Shown here: one piece after another, positions 24,597 to 35,635 of the stretch
Numbering within the stretch: the first letter of the stretch is position 1
Layout of the letters: each line of letters opens with the position of its first letter
Assembly (NCBI RefSeq): GCF_020360975.1
Contig: NW_025408669.1
Location: forward strand, 1,984,001-2,048,000
Length of the DNA: 64,000 bases
Source of the DNA: Hirsutella rhossiliensis
Lineage: Eukaryota > Ascomycota > Sordariomycetes > Hypocreales > Ophiocordycipitaceae
Reading direction: 5' to 3'
Translations under genes and position numbers: made by a program
Notes under the pieces: generated by a model
What the model saw: only the letters and a program-made list of their open reading frames with translations
What the model was told of the DNA's origin: nothing
Databases searched by the model: none

Positions 24597-24792
24597 ACGT
24601 AAAATAAAAATGTGAGAGAAGATATTGAAAGGCGTATAATCGTTTGTAAAGCTTTGGTCATAGTGCAACATATCCATCGTAGTAGGCCCCACGAGAAACA
24701 CCGCGTCATCTCGTCGAGTCCAGCTCGCATCATTGATATCCTCAAGTCCTTGCCGACACCAGCATCAGCTTGACAAAGTCATGCGAGTGCTG

Positions 24793-27700
24793 CTAGTGCA
24801 TGTTCGACCGGCCTTCGCCAAAGTTGCCGTTCTCGACCGACGGATAGGCGCCGCCGCTCATCTCGGCCCAGTTCCAGTCCAACGTCGCTGGCAGGCCGAA
24901 CAAATCCTGCGGAAGCAACGGTTGCTGAAAGGGATTGCCCCTCATCGGCATCGACGGCGAGGGGACGCCGCCGCCGAAGCCCTGCATGCTTGGGTAAGAG
25001 TCCATGTCGCCATTCTGGGGCACATGGAACTCCTGAGGCCAGCCTGCCGAGTCAATCGAGGGTGATGGCTCGTTTGCGGCCGACATTGCGCCGGGCGTCT
25101 GGCCAAAGGGTGTCCCGTGGTCGGATCTTGCAGCGGGCGACATGTGTGTCGCGGCCGCGTTCTGTGCGTTTGTCGGCGTCGGCGTCGTGGTGTTTGCGGT
25201 TCCGGGTCGCGGAGTCGAGCCTGCGCCGTTGACCGACGGCGTGGGCCCGTTCGATGCCTTGTTCAACACCTCGGTAGTCTTGCGCTTGCGACGCGACGAC
25301 TGTTCTCGCTCGGCCTTCTCGATCACCACCTTGGCGATGCGAACAAACTCGGAGCAGATGCCGAGCATACGGTGCACACCTCCCTGCTCAGCTTCCTGGC
25401 CGAGCATTGAGAGGAAGTTGACGACGAGGTTCATCAGGCGAGCGTCCGACTTGGCCCTCGGATCGAGCGGATTCTGGAGGATGTTTCCAAATAGAGTCAT
25501 CAAGGCAGAAACAGGAAAATACAAAATCAACCTGCGGAACAACCCGTCAGTTCGTCACCTAGGCCATTGCGTGCCGAATTTTTTTTGACTTACCAGACAC
25601 AGCTAAAGTCTCCCTGAGGAACATATTTCAACAGCGAGATGGAGGCTCTCGCCGACGCGGTGCAGAGCGCTGCGGACGAGAAGACTCTGGGGTTCAGAGG
25701 CCGGGCGTTAAGTCCTTGGATCGCGTAGTTGGACAGTCTGCTCGTCCAGTATCCATGATGGACCGACATTCGATGAATCGTCGTCAAGCAGTTGTAATAC
25801 GTAAAGTGCAGCATGACAATGTGCAGAATCAAGGGCGTGTGCGACGCCTTGATTTCGTGCTCCGGCCGGAAGTCGATGGGGATCTTATCCTTCCACTCCT
25901 CGAGCTCCTGGTCGAGCTCGCCAATCGTATTCAAGAGCTCGCCGTCCGACTGCTTGGTCGCCTTGGTCGAATAGAGGCGCTTGTACACGTTGCTCTCGAT
26001 GACGGTAAACTCGCAAATGACCCGAAACAGGTTCATCTTGCCGGTGCCTTCGGCCAGCGGGATATTGCCAATGTTGTCCGGAGGGTCGGCGTCAGGCAGG
26101 TCCACGTTCATGTCGTCGTCGTCTTGCGCGGCCGGGCGGCCTGATCGAAGGCAGAGGTCCTTGTCCAGCATATAGGCGATCCAAAAGACGCGTTTCCGCT
26201 GTTCGATTTCGATGGGGTTCAGGTTGAAGCCCGTCCCCCGCTTGTGCAGCCCGATGCTATGTGCCAGGCGTATGGCGGCGGCAATGAGGAGCGAGGTCGG
26301 TTGGGGGTTGGGGGTGCCCTGCATGAAGAGGGCCATGCCGAGCAGCGCCTGGACACTCAGCAGGTCCGTGTTGCGCATCGTCAGCTCGGGGAAGACGGCC
26401 ATGGCATTCTTCAGGTACGCCCACGCCTTCTCGTCTTCTTCCTGCGGAACAAGGTTGCTCATGACGCGCAGCCGATGGGCAATGGCCAAGACGCAATTCA
26501 GGCTAGCCCACCAGCCAGAGCCCTGGTATGGGTCCGACGAGTACTGCCTTTCGACCAGGTGCATAAAGGTCGGCTGGTGGAAGAGGGGGAACATGCAGTT
26601 GAAGTTCTCGAAATAGTCCTTGAGCAGAGACAGGGCCTCGGGCTTAGGCGGCAGGGGCCGGAAGACGGGGCGTTGGAACAGATCGCCGAAGACTTCGGGC
26701 TTCCAGTTGGTCCACTTGTGATCGTCGACGGACACCTCAGAAATCATTTTGGCGAACGAATCGTCGCCCGTCTTCTCGTTGACCCACTGAATACCTCTGG
26801 GGGAGAAGATGGAGAAGCCAGACGAGGATCCTGCAAATGGTCAGCCGAGGGATGCAAGGCAGTGTCAGTGTGGAGCGTCTCGTACCGATATATCGCGTCT
26901 CGCCGCACTGATTCGTGACCAGTGAGCACATCATCTCGGACAACGCCTCGACCTCCTCTCCTTCTTGGCTCTCGTCAGCCGACACGACTGACTTGCGCTT
27001 ATCGTCTATCCGGTGGGTTTCTCTTCCGGGCTCCGGCGACGTCAGGGCGCTTTGCGGCGTTGAGCTAGTGCCTTCTTGTCCGGAGGTGCCCTGCGATGGC
27101 GATGTGGGGCTCGAGACCATCACCATGGAGGCCTGGCGCGTCTTTTCGGTGAGCTTCTTCTCGAGCTCCCCGAGATCGGTCGCGCCATTGTCGTCTTCGC
27201 TGAGCAAACCTGGTGACGAAGCGTTAGCGACAGACTGACCAGGTGGGGGGAGGGCGAGGGGGGGGGCTGCGCAGTGGACTCACCTGACAGCTTTAACAAG
27301 TGTTCCATGCGGCCCAATCGGTTTTCGAGCCCCTCGATATACTTTGCCCTGCGCGCCTGTCAGTCAGTCCGTGGTGGTATGAGAAGAGGCGTGCATGAGC
27401 ATACCCCTTGGGAGGACTGCGCTTCTTCTCAACCTGGGTGAAGACGCAGTCGGTCTTGTAATTGATGCAATGCGTGCAGGCCGGCAGTTTGCCGTCGCAC
27501 TTGATCTTCTTTTTGCGGCACATGTCACAGGCCTAGAGGCAGATGGATGTTAGCCAAGACGGATGATTTCATGGGAAGCGGGTCGGGGTGGGGATGCTTG
27601 CCCTCGCGATCCTTCTGCGTTTGGCCTCGTTTGAGTCTTCCATGAGCAAATGTGAGTCGGGGAACATGTGCGAGGCAAAGTCGGAAGGCATCTGCGGCAG

Positions 27701-27793
27701 GCCATCGGGCCCGTAGGTGCCAAAGATCTGGGGCGGCTGGTTCATCAAGGGCGGCGGGGCCATGCCCGGTATCTGGAAGCCCATGTGGTCCAT
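24793..27793 (-). CDS. Zn2Cys6 fungal transcription factor with Fungal_trans domain
   Basis: Six exons read leftwards: 27793-27602, 27532-27405, 27348-27284, 27209-26886, 26830-25594 and 25531-24793 (894 residues). The first intron needs a GC donor (AGG|GCAAGC) with a GGCTAAC branch and CTAG acceptor; the others are GT-AG. Residues 66-93 form the zinc cluster CX2CX6CX6CX2CX6C ([22 protein letters not shown]), preceded by a basic KRRRIAR. A linker coiled-coil ([18 protein letters not shown]) for dimerisation follows, then a Ser/Thr-rich part, then the Fungal_trans region ([43 protein letters not shown]). The C-terminal tail is Pro/Gly/Asn-rich. This is a nuclear DNA-binding regulator; I cannot name its target pathway. 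The GC-AG call is firm because the zinc cluster would otherwise be broken. Confidence 0.92.
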
Positions 27794-28488
27794 GGCGAAT
27801 GGAACCCGGACGGATTGCCGGCAATAAGGGCGTCGCCGTAGAGTCGGGCGGAGAGTGGTTGACGCGCTGTCGTGGTTGATTGTCTTTTTCTTGATTCAGA
27901 AGCCCGCTTCCGGTCGGGGGCGAGGCGAGAGCAGTGGAGAGTCGTGGGCGGCCAAAGGGACGACGATGCGCAGTGGAGGTGGTGATGATGTGGTGGCAGA
28001 TCGGAGGGTGCCAAAGGGCTCGGAGACGGGGAGAGAGGGCTGGAGGTGAAGGTGAGGGGAGGAAGAGGAGAAGAGGCGAGCTAGCGAGGCGAGGCTGGTA
28101 TATCTGACACGGCAAGGTATTCGCGAGAGGCCAGGATGGAAGGGGATCTAGACTCAGGCGGCTGGCGCTGGTGGCGTTGATGGTGTAGGCTGACGAAGGG
28201 GGGGTCCGGAGGGAAGAGGATGGGAGGGGAGTGGAGGGGATGGTTGAGACCAGACGTTCGGTTTCGAAAGGAAAGCAAGAGAGGCGAGGATGGCTCGGTT
28301 TCGAAGTTGGGGGTGTCGCACAAGCGCGCGGGCCAGTGCACCCTGGGCTTTGCCGTTTTTAGGGGCCAGCCAGCGCCGACCGATTCAGTGGTGGGCTGAC
28401 CAGGTCGGTACGGGATACTGCCAAGTCGGTAGGTCCAGCTGGGTACTGCTACGGCGCTCTGAGCGCCGACTACAGGAGGACAATCCAT

Positions 28489-28512
28489 ACCTAGGTACCT
28501 ACCTACCTACTA
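28489..28512. repeat. Palindromic TACCTAGGTACC / CTAC block
   Basis: The sequence TACCTAGGTACCTACCTACCTAC contains self-complementary TACCTAGGTA and GGTACC and can form a small hairpin. A related block lies at 29340-29392. Confidence 0.8.
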
Positions 28513-29339
28513 CAGGGCATCTATCCTTCATCCAGAGGTTATAGTGGGTGCACTTCAGGTATATCAGGCAGCCCTACCTGGCCAGCCAGCAAAAGCTGCC
28601 AGTTACCTGTCGCGCGCGAGAGAGGAGAATCCGGCGAGCCGGGACAATAAGTCCACGGATACGACGCTTCGATCCATCCTTCCCCTCCCTCTCTCTCCCG
28701 CAAAAGCGTGCGTTGCACGGCGTCTCGCGGGGTGCGTCGCGGAGCTTGCGGACTCCGCTGCGCCGCCGTGCGCTCGGCACCAAAAGCACCAAAAAAGGGC
28801 CCGCTCCGCCGCCGCAATCTCTTTGCACGGCGTTTGAGAGGGCGCGCTTTTGCTCTCTCATCCATGCTCTGGACGGCCATGCACCCATTTCCAATCATCG
28901 GTGGTGGTTGCGGAGATAAGGAATGACGGCGACGCCACCCCGGTGGCGGTGAAAGGGGGGGGCGCCGTTGCACGTTTCGTCATGGATATGGGACCAGATT
29001 GTCTGACATTGATGAGCATTCGCCAACTAGAGCGAACGCAGGATTGAAGACGAAGACGATGAATGCCACGTGCATGGCAAATCCCCGTAAACTCCCAGTT
29101 CTTCTGTGCATGCCTTCCTTGCACATCTCATAGACCCTCTTCGCCAAAGTCCCTCCCGGTCCCGCACCAGAGGTGATGCGTCGCAGGTATTCATCAACTA
29201 TAGAAGCCGCGCATCTTTCGACGTTGGGTTCGGTTTGATGGACGTTTATGCATCATGACCATGAGTCGAGCAAGAGCAGGGGGCCAAAATGCCAAGGTCA
29301 GCCCCGTCCGAAAATGGGCGGGAGCCATTACCTAAGCTA

Positions 29340-29392
29340 GGTTCCCAAGCTAGGTAGGTACCTACATACAGTACCTAGGTAAGTACCTAGGT
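29340..29392. repeat. Cluster of TACCTAGGTA palindromes
   Basis: Within about 50 bases, CTAGGTAGGTACCTAC and two TACCTAGGT units occur in alternating orientation, similar to the block at 28489-28512 and to CAGGTACCTAGGTA at about 34314. Confidence 0.8.
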
Positions 29393-30224
29393 GATAGGCA
29401 GGGCAGGCCGCCTTGTAGGCCGCCCGGCCGAAGATGCGCGGACATCAGAGCATCTATTCACACCTCCGGCAGATCTTGTGTTTGTAAATGCCGAATCACA
29501 TCATATCTGGGTTGGCCTTGATGACCTCCTGAGCGACAGCTAAAAGTCAACTCCGCCAACCTCGGCAAACCAGCTTCTCTTTACCCGCCCGGGCGCCCAC
29601 CTTATGAGCCAAGTAACCACCCCGATGGAAAAAAGCACAGCTCGCTTCCTCCGTGCTCGGGTCACACGGCCGTGACAGATGGGCGGGGGGGCCGGACGCA
29701 GCTGTTCCCGGTTCCGTGCCCGGATGTCGGCCATGCAAACATCTGATGCAGCTAAATAAGCACCGTCGTGTTTCGAACCTCACCTCTATCTCTCTATCTC
29801 TCTGCCCATGTCCAAGCACGGGTCATGAAGATGGATAGATGAACCTCTACCAGCTCTCCTTTGCCTCTTTCCTCTTCTACCGTCGACTTTTGCTTCTTGC
29901 TTTCTCGGCCCCTGCACCATGCCCGTCCGTTGTCGCAAAACCCATCGCGCCCAGGACGCCCTTCCGCTGACGCCACGCAACGGCTGCCAGACTGTCCATC
30001 GACCTCTACTATTCAAACCTCGGCTCATCACATGCCCCCCGGCCTTGCTCAAGAAGCCTGCTCTCTGCAACCACAGCATGCCCGTTGGCGGCTATTTTAG
30101 GGACTCTACTGCATAAACGGCCTGCACGCTACACGGGCGATTACAAACATACATAAACTCCGCCTCCCTGACAGGCACCCGCTGCAACCCCGACGCCACG
30201 CCACGCCCGCGTGCCGGACCCCTG

Positions 30225-30262
<38 letters not shown>
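30225..30262. repeat. GCTT tetranucleotide microsatellite
   Basis: Nine and a half perfect GCTT units. Confidence 0.97.
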
Positions 30263-30263
<1 letters not shown>

Positions 30264-31054
30264 AATACCCCTCTATTGATGGTTGACGAAAGGCTGTGCT
30301 GCCGAGCGGCACCATCTGAGCTGTCCATGTCGGAGAGGTAATTTGTCATTGCTCCAGCTGCAGCTCACCAGCTAAGTTAGCGCTAAGCCGGTTCCGTGTT
30401 CCCCGTTTCATGCTCAGACTCCCCTGTTTCAAGGCCGTCTCGGCGTCAAATGCTATTTTTTTTTTACGGCGGATAACTAAGACCGCGTCAACAAGCCCGG
30501 TTGTGGCCATGGCGCTTCCTGGGTTCCGGGGGATATTTCAACAACCTCGGTAGACGAGGCTGGGCCAAGGGAAAATATTGCACGTAAGCAGAACAAGGTG
30601 CAGAGCTCGACGTCAAGTCCCCACCATCCGGCGGCGCATTGCAAGCCACCGTGAATCGCATGCAATACGTACTCTCTTTCTTCCCGTAATGCAACTACGA
30701 GGCTTGACGCACTTTTTCGTGTCTCGTCAAGCCCATCAGCCACTAGAGGAAGAGGGAGGCTGGGTGCTGGCCTCCGTCTGTCGACCTTTCGTCGCCAACC
30801 TCCTCAGACTACCCCGCGCCCCAAGCACAAGTCTCACGGTGAACTGGGTTATTATAAATGGCACTTTTTATCCAATTCGTCGCCCTGTTCAACTAACGGC
30901 CGAAATCCGGAGGCCTCGGACCGAACGCGCGAAAAGGTCGCCGCGGGCCGGCTAGGTAAATAGATGCAAGCATGTCACATCCGGACACGATGCCAAATAT
31001 GTACAAGAAATGGAATACAACATGTCTCGCTGTCGCGCGAGACCGCCTGCCCCG

Positions 31055-32886
31055 TCATATGCTCTCATGGAACTTGGACGCAGACGCCCGCGACACCGGG
31101 CGACGGGTTGGCGTATCTTGCGTTGCAGGAGGAACCAAGGGATCGACAAACGGGTTTTCCGTGACCGGAGTGCGGGCCGGGCCAGAGCGCATAATCGGCA
31201 CGCCACTCACCGGCCGCATTGGCGCACCAAGAGCTAGCTGGCGCGGGCCTCCTGCGGCGGCCAGGTCGAACGCTTGTGAGTCGCGGTAGTAGTCCGAGCC
31301 GCCGCTCATGATGCTTTCACGCGGGTCCGAATATCCATCGCCACCGGTGATCAGAACCGGAGGTAGCTTCCTGCCGGCCACACGATAGAAACCCCTCTCA
31401 CCTCCTTCTTCCACTGGGTCAGAAGGTTGACGCGAATTTCTCTTTCGAGTCAAGCTGGAAAAGGGGGCAGAGACCGCCAAAGGCCCGGACCTTTCGGCCA
31501 TGGCCATCGAGTCTCCGCCCGTCAAAGTCCCAGAAGCCGTCGAGCCCAGCCGGCCGCCTCCTAACAATGTACCGGCGTCTCTACGCTTCTTGTACCTGAG
31601 GACCAGCAGCACCAAGACGGCTAAGAACGCCACGCCAGCGACGCTGCCAAACACGCCTCCAATTATGCGCACTTTCTGAGGCTCCGGATCGTGTGCGCTG
31701 CCCGCATTAGTTTTTGCATCCGAGGAAGGGGGCGGGCGAGCCCCTCCTGCAGCCGAAGGCGCCACGAAACCGCCGTCCGAATATGTCGATGTTGTGTCGG
31801 ACAAACTAAGGGACGAGGCCGAAGTTGAGGCCGAAGCGAAGCTCGACTCGTCGGATTGCGTGGTTGCGGTCGAAAAGGCCGTCGCGGATATCTGCTCGCC
31901 TGTCGAAGTAGTAAAGGACAGTGTTGTCGGAGAAGACGGAGAAGACAAGGCAGATACTCCATGCTGGGAAGAGTTTGATGATGACAGCGATGATGGTGGT
32001 GATTGCAGTGACAAGGATGTTACTGGTGATGATTTTGATGGTTTTGATGACGCCGACGACGCCGGAACGAATGACGAGTTCCCATTAAATAAAGCTGGCA
32101 CGAGTTAGCCGACTGCTCCCCGACGCGACGAAGAGGGCTCAGCGTGGCTTGCAGGTACATACTGTTTGTTCCATTATGCAAATCGCCCACGATAGGGTAT
32201 ATAGATGGGCTGGATGAAGGAGTGGATGTTGGGTTAGATGCCTGCGATAAAGATGTCGAAACAGTGGCAGTCGAGCTGGTGGCCGAGGTCAAGTCCGTCG
32301 TCGTCGCCGCCGCCGTGGTGGAAGTGTCGGTCGTCGCTACAACCGACGATGAGCCAGTCGGCGACGACGTGGCAGAGCCGCTGCTGGTATCCAGGGCTGC
32401 TGTGGGGATGGCGGCAGTCGCCTGCGTGTCTGTGGTGGGGATGGCGGCGGTCTTGCCAAGCACAGAGCCGGCGAGCAGTGTTTTGGGCGTCTCGATTGCG
32501 CTGCGAAGGTAGAGGGCAGAGCTTGTGGAATTAAACGGAGAGGGTGACGAGGCATTATGGACGACTTCGGTTGGGGATGAGCTGTCAACGCTTTTTACAA
32601 CATGGACAGAGCTTTCGCTGGGGCCGACGCCATTGGGGGGCCCGAGGTCGTTAGTGTCTGCGATTGAAGGTTTTTGGGTTGCGGCCGAAGGTTCTTCGAC
32701 GCCCGTCTCGTGTCCGCTGCCCGGTTGCTCGGCCGTCTCTTCGCTCCTGGTGGGAGACTGACGACGGTGGCGGTGGTGGTGATGGCCGTGTGTGGAGTCG
32801 TGGCGGCGACGATGGGTTAAGGAATGAGGGTGCGGTTCAGAGCCGCGGGCCTGAAGGAGTGAAGGCCCCGGGGATGGGTTAGTCAT
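31055..32886 (-). CDS. Ser/Thr-rich single-pass membrane protein (Mid2-like organisation)
   Basis: Two exons, 32886-32163 and 32094-31055 (587 residues). The 68-nt intron has a GTATGT donor and a GGCTAACTCG branch, joining DLHNGTN to TLFNGNSSF. The first 380 residues are very rich in Ser, Thr, Ala and Pro with several N-x-S/T sites, as in O-mannosylated cell-surface stalks. One membrane segment follows (GGVFGSVAGVAFLAVLVLLVL), then a basic RYKKRRD stop-transfer and a cytoplasmic tail of about 180 residues with SMSGGSDYYRD-like and NPFVDP elements. Family knowledge: yeast Mid2/Wtm-type wall sensors share this layout, without sequence identity. I see no cleavable signal peptide at ATG 32886 and a His/Arg-rich N terminus instead, so the topology or the 5' end may be incomplete. 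Function is inferred from layout only. Confidence 0.8.
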
Positions 32887-35635
32887 GGTGGGTGGCGGCG
32901 TGCGCAGGCGGGCAGTGCACGCGAGCCCTAAAAAAGGAAGGGAACCAGTTGGTAAAGATCGTATTCGCCCAAAGGGCGGTGCAGCGTCTTGGCCGACGAC
33001 GCAACACGGTGGTCCAGGGCCAATATTGGGTTGTGTTATTCCTCGGGCGTTGCCTGCGTCGCCTGTGTCGTCGTCATCATGGCCGGTCGGCAAGGGATCG
33101 TCCTTGGGGGAGGTGTGGTGCTTGTTGATCTGCCGTGCGTCCGGCAACCCGCGATTGGGAAGCTATTGCCGGGCGCAAAGGTCGGTGCCGGGAGGCGAGG
33201 CCGAGTGTTTCGCTGCGCGTTGCGTCGGCGATTGTTTCGTTTCGTTGATGCAGCGCGTTATTCGACAGCCTTACGCCCAACGGCCAGACAAGGGGGGGGG
33301 ATTAGGCATGGTCGAGTATTGTGCAGCAGCAAGAGGGTATAAGGAGAGGAAGGGGAGGGAACACGCGAGAGAGAAAGAGAGAGAGAGAGAGACGGAGAGA
33401 AGGCTTAGATTAGAGGCGGGAGATGAGATGGGGACGAAAAGATTCCTACGAGCTTCTGGTCCCGGTCCCTACGGCGGATGTGACTGGTGAGTCGAGGGCC
33501 CCCGTGGAAATGAGAGACAAAGGCCCTGGCCGTTTCTGGCACCTCATCTCGCTTCGCAATCAACGGGGCGCTTGGCCCTGTCAGCGGGGTCCGGGGGCCG
33601 AAGCCAGCGACGGTGCTCGCCTCGGAGGAGGAAGTACCTTCTGTATTGTGATTAGCGGTGCATGAACTTCTCGGTGCCAAGAGTGACGTGTTTTGGCATC
33701 TTTTCCCCTTCCCTGATGCATGCATGCGTCTGCAGGCACAACACGTCGCGTGTGTCCAACATGCCAAGCGTACTGCACATGCTTTACTACCTACCTACCC
33801 AAGCAAGCGTTCCCATCCATCATGGATGGAGAGGGCGTTCCAGTTCATACCATGTCGATGCGGTGCCTCAAAGGCCGCTGCAGTCTGGCACAGGAGCAGC
33901 CGAAGAAGGGAAAATGCAACGGAGTCTGCCTCACCTCCTCCAAGACGCCGGGATATGAAGCCGCGCAGAGACTTGAATTTGCATGATACTGCAGGCTGTA
34001 CTCCGTGCCAGGTGTCCGTATACTCGGTAGACTCACCACACTCACTGCTCACATGTCAGCCAGCGGGCCTCGAAAGGACGGCCAGCATCACGCTCAGGTA
34101 CTGGCCCATGTCCTTTTGCGCGCAGGGAGAAGCCCAGGGGCAGAATAATCGACACCGAGCACAATTATAGCATGGAGTTGACGTATAGACATTGTGTGAT
34201 TATCGTCTTTGGCATCATCCCTGACTACCTTTGTACATAACGTAAGTTACCTACCACTTTGTACACACACACATATATATACGTATATACATACCTATAT
34301 ATATCTCTCTCTCAGGTACCTAGGTATCCACCGTACCCATCCACTTGTATCTCGTAGGTATGGCGCCCATTGCTCACCTTGCGCAACTTCACCTTCATTC
34401 TCGGCATCTCTCCATCACCAACCTACTCGGCATAAAGCACCTAATCAACCCACCCGCCCGGCGGGCTTGATTCTCGACTCGGGGCAGCCCAGCGGCAATG
34501 CTCGTGGCCGCGCAGGATCCTAATTTTAGACGACGGCCGTCGTCCGGGCTAGAGATGTGGGCACCACCAGCCCAAGCAGGGAGGTCCTCGTTCACTGATC
34601 CTGGACTACATACAGTACAGTACATATACAATCACAGAACCCGGACATGGGGGAAATCTGCATCAAGTACGAGCCCAGCCGCTGGTTGGTTGGGTGGCCA
34701 CCGTGATGGTCGGTTGACTCGTGGCTCCATTCTCTGGCAATGGCATGTGGCCGATGCTCCGTGGCGCCGTGCGCTTCCGCCGCCCGTTCCTCCGGGAGAT
34801 GAGAATAACAGACTTTGGTTTTCTTTGCTGTTTTCTTTTTTTCCCGTATCGTAGTTAGCGTTTGTCCAAACAAGTCGGCGGGTCGTCGAGCAATGAATGG
34901 GATACGGGCGTGTCTTGCAATACGAGCCGAGAAAACGCGCGATTTTGCGGGCGGAATTATCCTCCTTACGTACGGATACCAATACTGACGGATACATGCA
35001 TTACCCATGCTGCACATCAGGTCTTTGTGTGCACTGAACGTAATAAGTTAGGTGCTCTGTGCTTACAGCAGCAAGCTCAGTGAGTGGGTTGATCTGTGGC
35101 AGGCTGGCCGCATGTCGATTCGATCAACCAAATTAATCGCCGAGTGGGAGAGGAGGGATAAACAAACAGAGGGAAAAGAAGAAACACAAAAGAAGGAGAT
35201 ATGAGACAGCAACCTGAGGCCTTCTGCACACCCCCTCGGCAGGGGACAGACGGCGTCGTCGTCCCGCCCCGAGACCAGCCCGCTCCGACGCTGAGGCTCG
35301 CCGTGGACCCACCCGCTGCCGAGTCCAGGAACTGCGTCATTGTGCCTGTTGAAGCCTGCGCCCGGGGAGGGGGTCTGGGGGTCTTTGACGGGCACGTGCT
35401 TCCTTCAAGCTGATATGCCCTCGGCGATTCACTCAGTCGTGAGCGTACTCGGTGCAGAAGTCTTGGAAAAGGAAGGAGTGGAGGTGGAGGTAGAGGTAGA
35501 GGTAGGCAAGGGTACACGGACCTCTGTACCTCGTCGCCACCACACAGCTTCACCCACAAACACCAACAACGGCCGTCTTCACGGCCGCTCCACCACCGCC
35601 TCCATCGCCGCTCCCGCACCCACCCTCCGTCCGCC
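32887..35635. other. 2.7-kb divergent intergenic region
   Basis: Between two divergent genes. It holds a GA repeat at 33367-33392, palindromic GGTACCTAGGTA near 34314, an AT-rich TATATATACGTATATAC stretch (34270-34300) and a TACAGTACAGTACATAT block (34608-34628). The last 200 bases before 35636 are C/CCA-rich, a probable 5' UTR of the hydrolase. No gene recognised. Confidence 0.5.
33367..33392. repeat. GA microsatellite
   Basis: An imperfect run of GA units (gagagagaaagagagagagagagaga). Confidence 0.95.

Larger units (their letters stand above)
27794..31054. other. 3.3-kb region upstream of the Zn2Cys6 gene, no gene recognised
   Basis: The part next to 27793 is the probable promoter and long leader of the Zn2Cys6 gene, with C/T-rich transcript strand (27980-28260). 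It includes short palindromic TACCTAGGTA blocks (28489-28512 and 29340-29392) and a GCTT repeat (30225-30262). Toward 31054 it is the 3' side of the membrane-protein gene. Open frames on both strands are short, mutually overlapping and unlike any family I know. Confidence 0.5.
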
